Shown: positions 6,580-12,937, numbered from the stretch's first letter. The stretch is DNA of 12,946 nucleotides from Pleurocapsa sp. MO_226.B13 (GCA_030064795.1 JASJEI010000194.1:1-12946); one strand, 5' to 3'. The notes: generated by a model from the sequence alone, not told the origin. Numbers and translations: made by a program.

Positions 6580-8922
6580 CTAATTCCGCAGTGGTTTCTT
6601 GGTTTTCAGCAAATGTGCGATCCGTTTTTGGGTTTTCTCTTCTTTGAGTAACGGTACAAAGGATTCTCGCTCTAGTTGCAGTAGATAATCCTCACTAACT
6701 AGAGAAGGTGCTGAGAGTTCGCCACCTGTAAGCACGTATGCCAAACGGTTGGCGAGAAAGCGATCGTATTCGGAGATATATCCCCCTTGTTGGAAGACAT
6801 AAGCACCGTGTTCTAAGGCCGCTCTACCTGGTTGACCTAAAACCATAATCGAGTCACGATTGGGTATGGGTGCATAACCTTCGAGATCGAGACGGATGAC
6901 TTCTTGTTTTGCTACGTATAAACGGCGATCGCTATTCATGACAATCTTGGCGGTGGGAGACAAGAAACCGAGTTCTAAAGCTTCATCGGCACTGTTAGAG
7001 ACTTTTGCCATCCCCACAGTTTCAAAGACTCGTTGCAAGAAGGGTTGAATCTGAGTCGCTGTTTCTTTGGCTGCCCCTTCTGCTGCCCAGGCTGCCATCC
7101 GCATAATGCCCCCCGCTCCAGGAATCAAGCCCACACTCAGTTCTACTAAACCGATATAGCTTTCGGCTGCTGCCACGACTTGAGGACAAGCCATCGCTAA
7201 TTCACAACCGCCACCAAGTGCTAAACCCCTAACAGCAGCGACAATTGGTTTGGGGAAATAATGAATTCTCTGTAGGGTTTTTTGGAATTGTAGAATAACG
7301 GCGATCGCATCTAACTGATTTGTTTCAGCTATTGTTTCTATTTCCCTGAGATTAGCACCACCACAGAAGTTAACATCGCCATTACCGATTACCATGCCTC
7401 GGTATTCGTCATCTTCTTCGAGGATGTTTAAAACTTCGATCAGCCCTGCCATGACTTTAAAGCTTAGGGTATTACCTTTGGAGCGAAACTCGTATAGAAT
7501 AACTCCATCTCCTAAATCGAGTAATGCAGCCTCTTCGTTTTGCCAGAGAATATTCTCTGAATTAGATTTAATTACATCGAGGTTGATTTCATCTTGGGGA
7601 ATATTTAAAGCAACATACTCATGACTGGGTGTATAAACTCGATCTTGATGATAGAATCCACTAACGTGATGGTGTTTAATCATCGTTTGTACCCAATCGG
7701 CTAAAGGTATATCTGCTACCTGCATATCGGTGACAACAGTTTTAAAGCCCAAGACATCCCAAATTTCAAACGGCCCTAATTCCCAACCAAATCCCCAACG
7801 CATGGCGCGATCGATTTCTGCGGGACTATCGGTAATTTCGGGAATTCGATAGGAACTGTAACTAAGTATCGATAGCATCAGCTGGCGGAAGAATTGACCC
7901 GCACGTCCTTTATCTCGATACAAAGCCCGCAATCGTTCTGGTAGTTCTAATCCTTTGAGAGATTTAAGATCGCCTAAGTCTATTGGTTTAGCTGGTTCGT
8001 AAGCAAAGGTTTTGGGATTTAAGGAGAGAATTTTACCCCGTTCTTTTTTATAAAAACCCTGACCTGTTTTTGCTCCTAACGTTCCCGTTTCAACTAACTT
8101 GTTTAACAAAGCTGGTACGCGGAAAATTTCGCGACTTTCATCTTTGGGAATTGCTGGATAAAGATTTTTCGCTACATAAACTAGGGTATCCAATCCCACT
8201 AAATCGGCAGTGCGAAAAGTTCCCGATTTTGGTCTTCCGACTAAAGTTCCCGTCAGAGTATCGACTTCTTCGATGGTATAGCCTTCATCGGTAAAGGCTT
8301 TAATCCCCAACATAGTGGCGTAAATCCCAATGCGATTGGCAATAAAGTTGGGCGTATCTTTTGCCACCACTACCCCTTTTCCTAAATGCAGACGAGCAAA
8401 CCATTCCAATCTCAGTAAGATCTCAGTGTCTGTATCTTCAGTCGGAATTAGTTCTAATAATTTAAGATAGCGAGGGGGATTAAAGAAATGAGTACCTAAA
8501 AAACGCTGGCGAAAAGATTGAGGTAGTCCCCGTGCAATTTCATTGACGGGCAAACCACTAGTATTGGTAGAAACGATCGCACCTTGACTGACAACCCCTT
8601 CAATTCTTGCCATTAACTGCTGTTTGATCGCTAAATTTTCGACCACAGCCTCAATTACCCAGTCTACTCCAGTCAGGCGGTCTAAATGTTCGTCAAAATT
8701 GCCCAGAGTAACCCGACGGGCTGTTTTTTCGGTGAAAAGAATCGGCGGTTTCAGCTTGACCGCTTTTTGCCATCCAGCCTCTACAATTGCATTTTTATTT
8801 TCTTCTGGGGCGGGTATATCTAATAAATGAACTGTCAATCCTGCATTAGCCAGGTGGGCTGCAATCTGCGAACCCATAACTCCCGCACCTAATACGGCAG
8901 CAGTTCGGAATGGTTTAAACAT
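6580..8922 (-). CDS. fadB: Fused 3-hydroxyacyl-CoA dehydrogenase / enoyl-CoA hydratase, FadN/FadB type
   Basis: A bifunctional beta-oxidation enzyme that hydrates trans-2-enoyl-CoA and oxidises the L-3-hydroxyacyl-CoA with NAD+. Its 780 residues have the dehydrogenase first and the hydratase last. This is the order in Bacillus FadN and the reverse of E. coli FadB. The NAD-binding loop is LGAGVMGSQIA (11-21). The catalytic pair is His145 (GTHFFNPP) and Glu157, twelve residues apart as in FadB. The dehydrogenase C-terminal domain follows (GAKTGQGFYKK, 283-293). In the hydratase part the oxyanion-hole segments are CGGANL (520-525) and LALGGGCELAMAC (567-579), and both catalytic acids are present, Glu574 and Glu594 (VELSVGLIPGAGG). 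Both halves should be active. The ATG at 8920-8922 is preceded by GGGAGG (8931-8936), spaced 8 bases. Only 20 bases separate it from the fadD stop, so the two genes are almost certainly cotranscribed. Confidence 0.95.
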   Translation of the reverse strand: MFKPFRTAAVLGAGVMGSQIAAHLANAGLTVHLLDIPAPEENKNAIVEAGWQKAVKLKPPILFTEKTARRVTLGNFDEHLDRLTGVDWVIEAVVENLAIKQQLMARIEGVVSQGAIVSTNTSGLPVNEIARGLPQSFRQRFLGTHFFNPPRYLKLLELIPTEDTDTEILLRLEWFARLHLGKGVVVAKDTPNFIANRIGIYATMLGIKAFTDEGYTIEEVDTLTGTLVGRPKSGTFRTADLVGLDTLVYVAKNLYPAIPKDESREIFRVPALLNKLVETGTLGAKTGQGFYKKERGKILSLNPKTFAYEPAKPIDLGDLKSLKGLELPERLRALYRDKGRAGQFFRQLMLSILSYSSYRIPEITDSPAEIDRAMRWGFGWELGPFEIWDVLGFKTVVTDMQVADIPLADWVQTMIKHHHVSGFYHQDRVYTPSHEYVALNIPQDEINLDVIKSNSENILWQNEEAALLDLGDGVILYEFRSKGNTLSFKVMAGLIEVLNILEEDDEYRGMVIGNGDVNFCGGANLREIETIAETNQLDAIAVILQFQKTLQRIHYFPKPIVAAVRGLALGGGCELAMACPQVVAAAESYIGLVELSVGLIPGAGGIMRMAAWAAEGAAKETATQIQPFLQRVFETVGMAKVSNSADEALELGFLSPTAKIVMNSDRRLYVAKQEVIRLDLEGYAPIPNRDSIMVLGQPGRAALEHGAYVFQQGGYISEYDRFLANRLAYVLTGGELSAPSLVSEDYLLQLERESFVPLLKEEKTQKRIAHLLKTKKPLRN

Positions 8923-8942
8923 CTAGTTTTCCTCCCTTTGTT

Positions 8943-11303
8943 TCACTCTAATTCTTCTTTGATTTGAGGGTTTTGAGTTTGGAGTTGAGAATTATCGTCC
9001 TTACTAATAAATGGAATTCGGAATTTTGAAGATTTATCCTGTTCGTCAATCCCCATCTTTTGCCAGAAATCGAGATTCTGACGTTGAAAGTAATCTTGAA
9101 CAACTCGCCAGGATAGAAGTTTCAACCGAGCGATTAGCAATTTAAAACCTGATAACTCCCAACTCTGGACTCGGAATTTTTGTACGAGCGAACGGCCGTT
9201 CGCGGTTATCGACGTTGTTTCTTCTCCGTACAAAGCATCTATTTCTGCTGCAAAGATTTTATTTACTTGAGAGCGATCGATCTTGCCATTTGCCTGTAAT
9301 AGTTCCTCCGCTACGAAGAAACTGGGATCGAGCAAGCGAAATCCTTTAACTCTCGACCATTGAGGAAGTTGTTGGTTAGCTTCATCGACTACGGTTTGAT
9401 AAAGAGCGATAATTTCTGGCTGTTGCAGCAACTCGGCAATAGGTAGATATAAATTTAAAGCTCTAGCACGTTCCCGCAACTGTTCTAAATCTGGGAAAAT
9501 TAACATTCCACAGAACTTTTTCTGCCTGCCTACTACCACCGCCTGTCTTACTAGCGACGACTGTTTGACCCGCTCCTCTAGAGGTTGAGGGGTGACATAT
9601 TTACCAGTGGAAAGTTTAAATAGTTCTTTTTTATTACCAGTAATAGTCAGGAAACCTTCTGAGGTAAATTCTCCTAAGTCTCCCGTATGCAACCATCCTT
9701 CTCGATCGATGACTGCCTCAGTCGCCTCTGGATTTTTATAATAGCCCTGCATCACGTAGGGAGCTTTAACTAAGATTTCTCCATCAGGGGCGATCGCCAT
9801 TTTTACCCCAGGAATGGGCAAGCCTACTGTCCCCGCACGGTTGAAGCTATCTCGATTGCAGCAAATCACTGAACTGGTTTCGGTTAAGCCATAGCCTTGC
9901 AGGACTGTCATCCCCGCAGCACTAAATATGTTGGCAAGTTCGGCTGTTAATGGTGCGCCACCACTAATAAAGTATTTGAGCCTTCCACCAAAAGGTTTTC
10001 GCCATTGGGAAAAGACCAGCCAATCGGCTAACTTAAGTTGTAGGGCATAGGATAACCCCATTGGTTGCCCCAACTCATAATTTTGAGCTAGTTTTAATGC
10101 CCAATTAAAAATTGTTTTTTTAATTCCTCTAAGCTTGCTACCGCGATCGAGAATCTTTTGATAACTTTTTTCTAACAGTCTCGGTACGGTAGCGACCAGA
10201 GTCGGTCGGACTGTTTTAAAATCTCTAACTGCTCGATTGGGAGTAGAAAAATAGATGTTATGTCCGTAATTAAGATGACCGTAAATTAACGCCCGCGCAA
10301 AAATATGGGTTAGGGGTAAAAAAGACAGTACTGTCTCGGTTTTTCCTGGTTTTAAGTCGGGAATACTTTTAAAAGTCGTCAGAATATCGGCGGTAATATT
10401 TTCGTGACTTAACATCACCCCCTTGGGCTGTCCTGTATCTCCCGCTATATAAACTATGGTTGCCAAGTCTTGAGGGGAAATAGGCGATCTTGATTGCTCT
10501 TTTTGCTCTCGATCCTTTAACTCTTTACCTCTAGCCCGAACCTCATCTAAAGAAAAGAGTCGAACGCATTGAGGTAACTCAGGACAAGATAGCCTTTTCC
10601 GTCCCTGACAAAGCAACATGGGAACACACAAACAAGTTTGGGGGGAGTTCGGAGTTAGGAGTTTGTAGTTTGTAGTTTCTTGCTTAATATCTAAGGAACT
10701 AGATGTCGAATCCCAACCTTTTTCTTTCGAGCTATTAACTCCGAATTCTGAATTTCTAACTCCGAACTCATGAACGCCACAAGTTAATAGTTGGGTGCGT
10801 TTTTCTTCCCAGTCATCGGGAATATCGACGACAATTACTGTCTGGAGATCGGGAGTGTCGCAAAGATAGGGAATTACTTGAGCCAACAGATCTAGGTTGG
10901 AAACAATTAATGCTTTCGCTGCTGAATGACGCAGAATAAAAGCAATATTTTCTAGTGTCTGAGTTAAATCGATTGGCACATTAACTAATCCCGCTTGCAG
11001 AGTCCCAAAATCTGCAATACAGAAATTAAGATCGCTATGCATTAAAAATGCTACCTTTTCCTTTGGTTCTAATTCCTCTAGCAGTCCCCAAGCTAACTCT
11101 TCAGCAGCAGTTAGTAATTCTCGATGGGATAGAGACTGCCAGTTATTTGCTTGCCATTGATTGAATGCGCGATCGCTATGATTGCGATTACCCGACGGGT
11201 ACGCTGCGCGATCGCCAGCTTCCTCCAACAGCGAAGGCAAAGTCCGACCCAAAACTGGCAGTTCTGGAAGATTAAGGTCTTCAATCTTATTTAAATAAAA
11301 CAT
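8943..11303 (-). CDS. fadD: Long-chain acyl-CoA synthetase (AMP-forming), FadD type
   Basis: An ANL-superfamily ligase that activates free fatty acids to acyl-CoA with ATP; first gene of the fad cluster. Numbering is from the ATG at 11301-11303 (786 residues). A TTG two codons earlier is possible but less likely. Motifs in order: P-loop YIAGDTGQPKGVMLSH (285-300), GYGLTETSS (470-478), GWLHTGDLGEF (536-546), and NGKIDR (672-677) with the adenylation lysine Lys674. The P-loop is atypical: the usual TSGTTG reads IAGDTG. The protein is 100-200 residues longer than common FadD proteins. The excess maps partly to repeat-derived insertions at about residues 30-46 and 179-220 and to a C-terminal tail after about 695 that also contains repeat-like DNA. 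The adenylation core looks complete, so activity is plausible, but the insertions and the Asp in the P-loop leave some doubt. Confidence 0.92.
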   Translation of the reverse strand: MFYLNKIEDLNLPELPVLGRTLPSLLEEAGDRAAYPSGNRNHSDRAFNQWQANNWQSLSHRELLTAAEELAWGLLEELEPKEKVAFLMHSDLNFCIADFGTLQAGLVNVPIDLTQTLENIAFILRHSAAKALIVSNLDLLAQVIPYLCDTPDLQTVIVVDIPDDWEEKRTQLLTCGVHEFGVRNSEFGVNSSKEKGWDSTSSSLDIKQETTNYKLLTPNSPQTCLCVPMLLCQGRKRLSCPELPQCVRLFSLDEVRARGKELKDREQKEQSRSPISPQDLATIVYIAGDTGQPKGVMLSHENITADILTTFKSIPDLKPGKTETVLSFLPLTHIFARALIYGHLNYGHNIYFSTPNRAVRDFKTVRPTLVATVPRLLEKSYQKILDRGSKLRGIKKTIFNWALKLAQNYELGQPMGLSYALQLKLADWLVFSQWRKPFGGRLKYFISGGAPLTAELANIFSAAGMTVLQGYGLTETSSVICCNRDSFNRAGTVGLPIPGVKMAIAPDGEILVKAPYVMQGYYKNPEATEAVIDREGWLHTGDLGEFTSEGFLTITGNKKELFKLSTGKYVTPQPLEERVKQSSLVRQAVVVGRQKKFCGMLIFPDLEQLRERARALNLYLPIAELLQQPEIIALYQTVVDEANQQLPQWSRVKGFRLLDPSFFVAEELLQANGKIDRSQVNKIFAAEIDALYGEETTSITANGRSLVQKFRVQSWELSGFKLLIARLKLLSWRVVQDYFQRQNLDFWQKMGIDEQDKSSKFRIPFISKDDNSQLQTQNPQIKEELE
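9188..9203. repeat. Perfect 16-bp palindrome in the fadD C-terminal tail
   Basis: GCGAACGGCCGTTCGC is identical to its reverse complement. It lies in the tail-encoding part of fadD (about residues 701-706), beyond the last conserved motif. Heptamer-like DNA lies on both sides: CGGAATTT near 9172-9179 and GGAATTCGGAATT at 9013-9025. It looks like an interspersed palindromic repeat tolerated in a dispensable tail. Confidence 0.5.
10645..10769. repeat. 125-bp element with 14-bp terminal inverted repeats inside fadD
   Basis: GAGTTCGGAGTTAG at 10645-10658 is the exact reverse complement of CTAACTCCGAACTC at 10756-10769. Heptamer-like units continue inwards from both ends (GTTTGTAGTTTGTAG; AACTCCGAATTCTGAA). 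The right end is identical over 14 bases to the end of array B at 6560-6573. It is read in frame as about residues 179-220, a polar segment (EFGVRNSEFGV onward) between two parts of the adenylation domain. No transposase is present, so it is MITE-like in form only. Confidence 0.65.
11166..11215. repeat. 11-bp direct repeat bounding a 13-codon insertion near the fadD start
   Basis: TGCGCGATCGC occurs at 11166-11176 and again at 11205-11215, 39 bases apart, each containing GCGATCGC. The 39-bp period equals 13 codons, so the frame is kept and DRA is read twice around AYPSGNRNHS. The intervening DNA has the short palindrome ACCCGACGGGT. This looks like duplication or insertion at a HIP1 site. Confidence 0.6.
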
Positions 11304-11310
11304 TGGCAAT

Positions 11311-11337
11311 TCAAAGAGATTTCATCTCTTTCTCCTT
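11311..11337 (-). promoter_or_regulatory. fadD leader: Shine-Dalgarno, perfect hairpin and four-codon upstream ORF
   Basis: On the fadD transcript AAGGAG (11332-11337) is followed immediately by a perfect hairpin, AAAGAGAT-gaa-ATCTCTTT (11313-11331), and then nine bases to the fadD ATG. Unfolded, the AAGGAG is 28 bases from that ATG, too far to serve it. Folded, the effective spacing is nine. An ATG partly in the hairpin loop (11323-11325) lies six bases after AAGGAG and opens a mini-ORF, Met-Lys-Ser-Leu-stop (11311-11325), ending eight bases before the main ATG region. Both arrangements are seen directly; which one works is inference. Confidence 0.5.
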
Positions 11338-11399
11338 GAGGCTATCTTTAGCCCTCTGAAGCGTTGCCGAACATTTTTTGCAACTACAAGACTAATTCG

Positions 11400-11431
11400 A
11401 TAGCTATGTAATAAAAGTACATATTAGCTAT
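11400..11431. promoter_or_regulatory. Imperfect 32-bp inverted repeat in the fadD / ribbon-helix-helix intergenic region
   Basis: The left arm ATAGCTATGTA (11400-11410) pairs with TACAT plus AGCTAT in the right arm (11418-11431), with a three-base ATT bulge in the right arm and a seven-base centre. It lies about 97 bases upstream of the fadD start and upstream of the divergent small gene. It is a candidate operator for fatty-acid control, with no factor identified. Confidence 0.3.
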
Positions 11432-11549
11432 TAACTTTTGCTAAGATTTTAATCGCTCTACTGATATTTTCGACCGCAAATATCGACAAGACAATTTCAA
11501 TTTTTTAGGCTGTTTTTTTATCTTTGCCGAGCGGGATAATAAGCTAATC

Positions 11550-11558
11550 TGATATAAT
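11550..11558 (+). promoter_or_regulatory. Extended -10 promoter element
   Basis: TGATATAAT matches the extended -10 consensus (TGnTATAAT) exactly, 59 bases before the ATG of the ribbon-helix-helix gene. No convincing -35 is found at the standard distance, which extended -10 promoters can do without. It is the only perfect TATAAT noted in this region. Confidence 0.45.
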
Positions 11559-11617
11559 TTTCAGTATAGCATATTTATAGCAAATCAATTCGAGAGAGCC
11601 GATGGCTAGTCAACGTC

Positions 11618-11773
11618 ATGTGTCAAAAACAAATCAACATCAGGGTTCCCGCACATGAACTTAGAATTTTAAATCGCTATGCCGAAGAAACCAAGCGAAC
11701 CAAAACTGATATTTTGCGGGAGTTTATTCGCTCTTTGAAGAAAGAAACCAAAGCCTTGCAAAAAGCTCAATAA
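11618..11773 (+). CDS. Small ribbon-helix-helix (CopG/Arc-like) DNA-binding protein
   Basis: This 51-residue protein reads MCQKQINIRVPAHELRILNR and continues to EETKRTKTDILREFIRSLKK. A short beta strand (QINIRVP) followed by two helices with a T-x-T-D-I-x-R turn is the ribbon-helix-helix pattern of CopG/Arc regulators and many antitoxins. It would bind DNA as a dimer. The usual partner toxin gene is absent downstream, where only non-coding DNA follows, so it is an orphan. The start is uncertain. ATG 11618 keeps the domain whole but has only a distant GAGAG. A better-placed ATG at 11602 lies in another frame and stops after 18 codons at 11658, overlapping this start. The gene is divergent from fadD and could regulate itself or fadD, but this is only positional. 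Confidence 0.65.
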   Translation: MCQKQINIRVPAHELRILNRYAEETKRTKTDILREFIRSLKKETKALQKAQ

Positions 11774-12030
11774 TTACTAATTTTTGGTATTTGTTTGCCT
11801 TCTAGTTTATTAGATTTAAAATCTAAAATATGGAACGATAAATTCGAGAAGAGAACTCGATAAACCATGACTATAGATAAAAAAATAAAGCTAAAGCTAT
11901 AGTCCAGATAATCTAAACAACGGTGTTAATTAAGTTTGCAATCTAAAAAAAATCTTAATCATTTTTTTAAATACGATCATCTAGCGATTAATGAGAAATA
12001 GTATCAATAATCCAAGAAAGCAGATTCGTC

Positions 12031-12060
12031 TATCTGCGTTAATCTGTGTTCATCCGTGGA
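12031..12060 (+). repeat. Degenerate 10-mer tandem repeat
   Basis: Three consecutive 10-base units read TATCTGCGTT, AATCTGTGTT and CATCCGTGGA. An inverted GCAGAT precedes them at 12020-12025 and pairs with ATCTGC at 12032-12037. This ATCTGCGTTnATCTGTG pattern resembles an interspersed intergenic repeat seen in several bacterial groups; I recall this from general familiarity and have not checked it. Confidence 0.5.
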
Positions 12061-12092
12061 CTCGATCGCAGTTGTCTGTCTCAGAAAGAACA

Positions 12093-12143
12093 ATGAAAAC
12101 CGCTGTATCTATCAAATTACTCGCTCGGCGATCGCTTAAATAA
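12093..12143 (+). pseudogene. Possible remnant of an antitoxin N terminus
   Basis: A 16-codon frame starting at ATG 12093 reads MKTAVSIKLLARRSLK. MKTAVSI is a common opening of MazE/CopG-like antitoxins, which usually continue with a proline-aspartate turn and two helices. Here the match ends after residue 7 and a stop follows. It may be a truncated relic or a chance match; nothing after it resembles a toxin. Confidence 0.22.
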
Positions 12144-12160
12144 ATCGACGAACAAATAAC

Positions 12161-12189
12161 TTAATAAAAATTAAAATTCGCTCTATAGT
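12161..12189 (+). promoter_or_regulatory. Probable sigma-70-type promoter of the DUF1499 gene
   Basis: TTAATA (12161-12166) and TATAGT (12184-12189) are separated by 17 bases. The -10 matches consensus at five of six positions and the -35 at four of six. Transcription would begin near 12196, leaving a leader of about 15-27 bases before the gene. Confidence 0.42.
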
Positions 12190-12210
12190 AAAAGAGTATT
12201 TTGTTAGAGA

Positions 12211-12675
12211 GTGAATATTACTGTGTCTGGTTTTATCTCAATTATTTTCAGCCTAATAATTATTTTAGTCAGCAGTTCGATCGCGATTAATCCTGCTTTA
12301 GCTATTGGTCTTGAGAATGGTCAACTATCTCCTTGTCCGAGTTCTCCCAATTGTGTCGTCAGCCAAAACGGAGATGCGGATCATGAAATTGAAGCGATAC
12401 CATTTACAAGCGATCGCGCTACTGCCAAAGAAACTCTGTTAAAAGTATTATCGGTTGTTCCCCGCACCGAAGTTGTCGAACAAACTGATAACTATATCCA
12501 CGCTGAATCTACTAGCCGTATTTTTAAGTTTGTCGATGATGTCGAGTTTTATTTCCCTGAAGATGAAAATACAATTCAGGTTAGATCCGCCTCGCGGGTA
12601 GGAGAGTCCGATCTGGGAGTAAACCGCCGACGCATCGAACAGATTCGCTTAGCTATGGAAGATTTGGGTGTTTAA
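12211..12675 (+). CDS. Secreted or lumenal DUF1499-family protein
   Basis: The 154-residue protein begins with a hydrophobic segment (residues 7-25) and a likely signal-peptidase site after ALA (29-31), so it is probably exported to the periplasm or thylakoid lumen. The mature part starts with the family hallmark, LSPCPSSPNCVVSQ (39-52). YIHAESTSRIFKFVDDVEFY (94-113) and IQVRSASRVGESDLGVNRRR (121-140) follow, all typical of DUF1499. Function is unknown for this family, which is common in cyanobacteria and proteobacteria. There is no ATG: an in-frame TAG at 12205 limits the start to GTG 12211 or GTG 12223. The second has GAGAG eleven bases upstream; the first has none properly spaced. The signal peptide lacks the usual basic residues with either start. 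The gene stands alone, with its own promoter and terminator. Confidence 0.85.
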   Translation: MNITVSGFISIIFSLIIILVSSSIAINPALAIGLENGQLSPCPSSPNCVVSQNGDADHEIEAIPFTSDRATAKETLLKVLSVVPRTEVVEQTDNYIHAESTSRIFKFVDDVEFYFPEDENTIQVRSASRVGESDLGVNRRRIEQIRLAMEDLGV

Positions 12676-12710
12676 TTATCCCTCGTCAGCTAAGATTGTT
12701 TTTTGTAGAG

Positions 12711-12757
12711 AGAGTTGAGTCTAGTAATGAATCGTTAGGCTCAACTCTTTTAATTTC
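12711..12757 (+). terminator. Intrinsic terminator after the DUF1499 gene
   Basis: AGAGTTGAGTCTA (12711-12723) pairs with TAGGCTCAACTCT (12736-12748) to form a 13-bp stem with one G-T wobble and a 12-base loop. TTTT and then AATTT follow on the plus strand. It lies 35 bases after the DUF1499 stop codon. Confidence 0.8.
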
Positions 12758-12796
12758 AATATTACCAAATATTAACTTTTTATCTTTCATCTTTTT

Positions 12797-12840
12797 TCCT
12801 GTTGGAGACTCTCGGTTTTACCGATGAGAGGAAAACAGGA
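12797..12840. other. Two-part hairpin with overlapping alternative pairings
   Basis: TCCTGTT (12797-12803) pairs with AACAGGA (12834-12840). Inside, CTCTCGG (12809-12815) pairs with CCGA and GAG (12821-12828) around a TTTTA loop. An alternative outer stem, TTTTCCT (12794-12800) with AGGAAAA (12829-12835), overlaps the first, so the two cannot form together. No T-run follows on either strand, which argues against a simple terminator. The downstream gene is beyond the window. Confidence 0.35.
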
Positions 12841-12914
12841 CGAGGTATAACAGCCTGAATTACTCTTATCGAAATCTTTAAATACCAAGGTTTTAAAGCG
12901 TTGTACTATAGTTG

Positions 12915-12937
12915 TGTAGACGAAAACCAAGTCTACA
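12915..12937. other. Short hairpin near the window end
   Basis: TGTAGAC (12915-12921) pairs perfectly with GTCTACA (12931-12937) around a nine-base loop. It could be an operator or part of the leader of a gene starting beyond the window. Nothing further can be said from this sequence. Confidence 0.3.

Larger units (their letters stand above)
11774..12210. other. Non-coding A+T-rich stretch of 437 bases
   Basis: No gene of normal size is visible on either strand. It holds a short palindrome, TAGATTT-a-AAATCTA (11811-11825); a perfect 8-bp inverted repeat, GACTATAG and CTATAGTC (11869-11876 and 11897-11904), with no T-run after it; a degenerate 10-mer repeat (12031-12060); a 16-codon antitoxin-like frame (12093-12143); and a probable promoter for the next gene (12161-12189). 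Confidence 0.6.

Noticed and set aside
7394..8830. Plus-strand open frames opposite fadB
   Set aside because: They are antisense shadows of the hydratase and dehydrogenase domains, with no recognisable domains or ribosome-binding sites.
11811..11904. Terminator for the ribbon-helix-helix gene
   Set aside because: The inverted repeats here are short or have wide loops and lack a following run of T.
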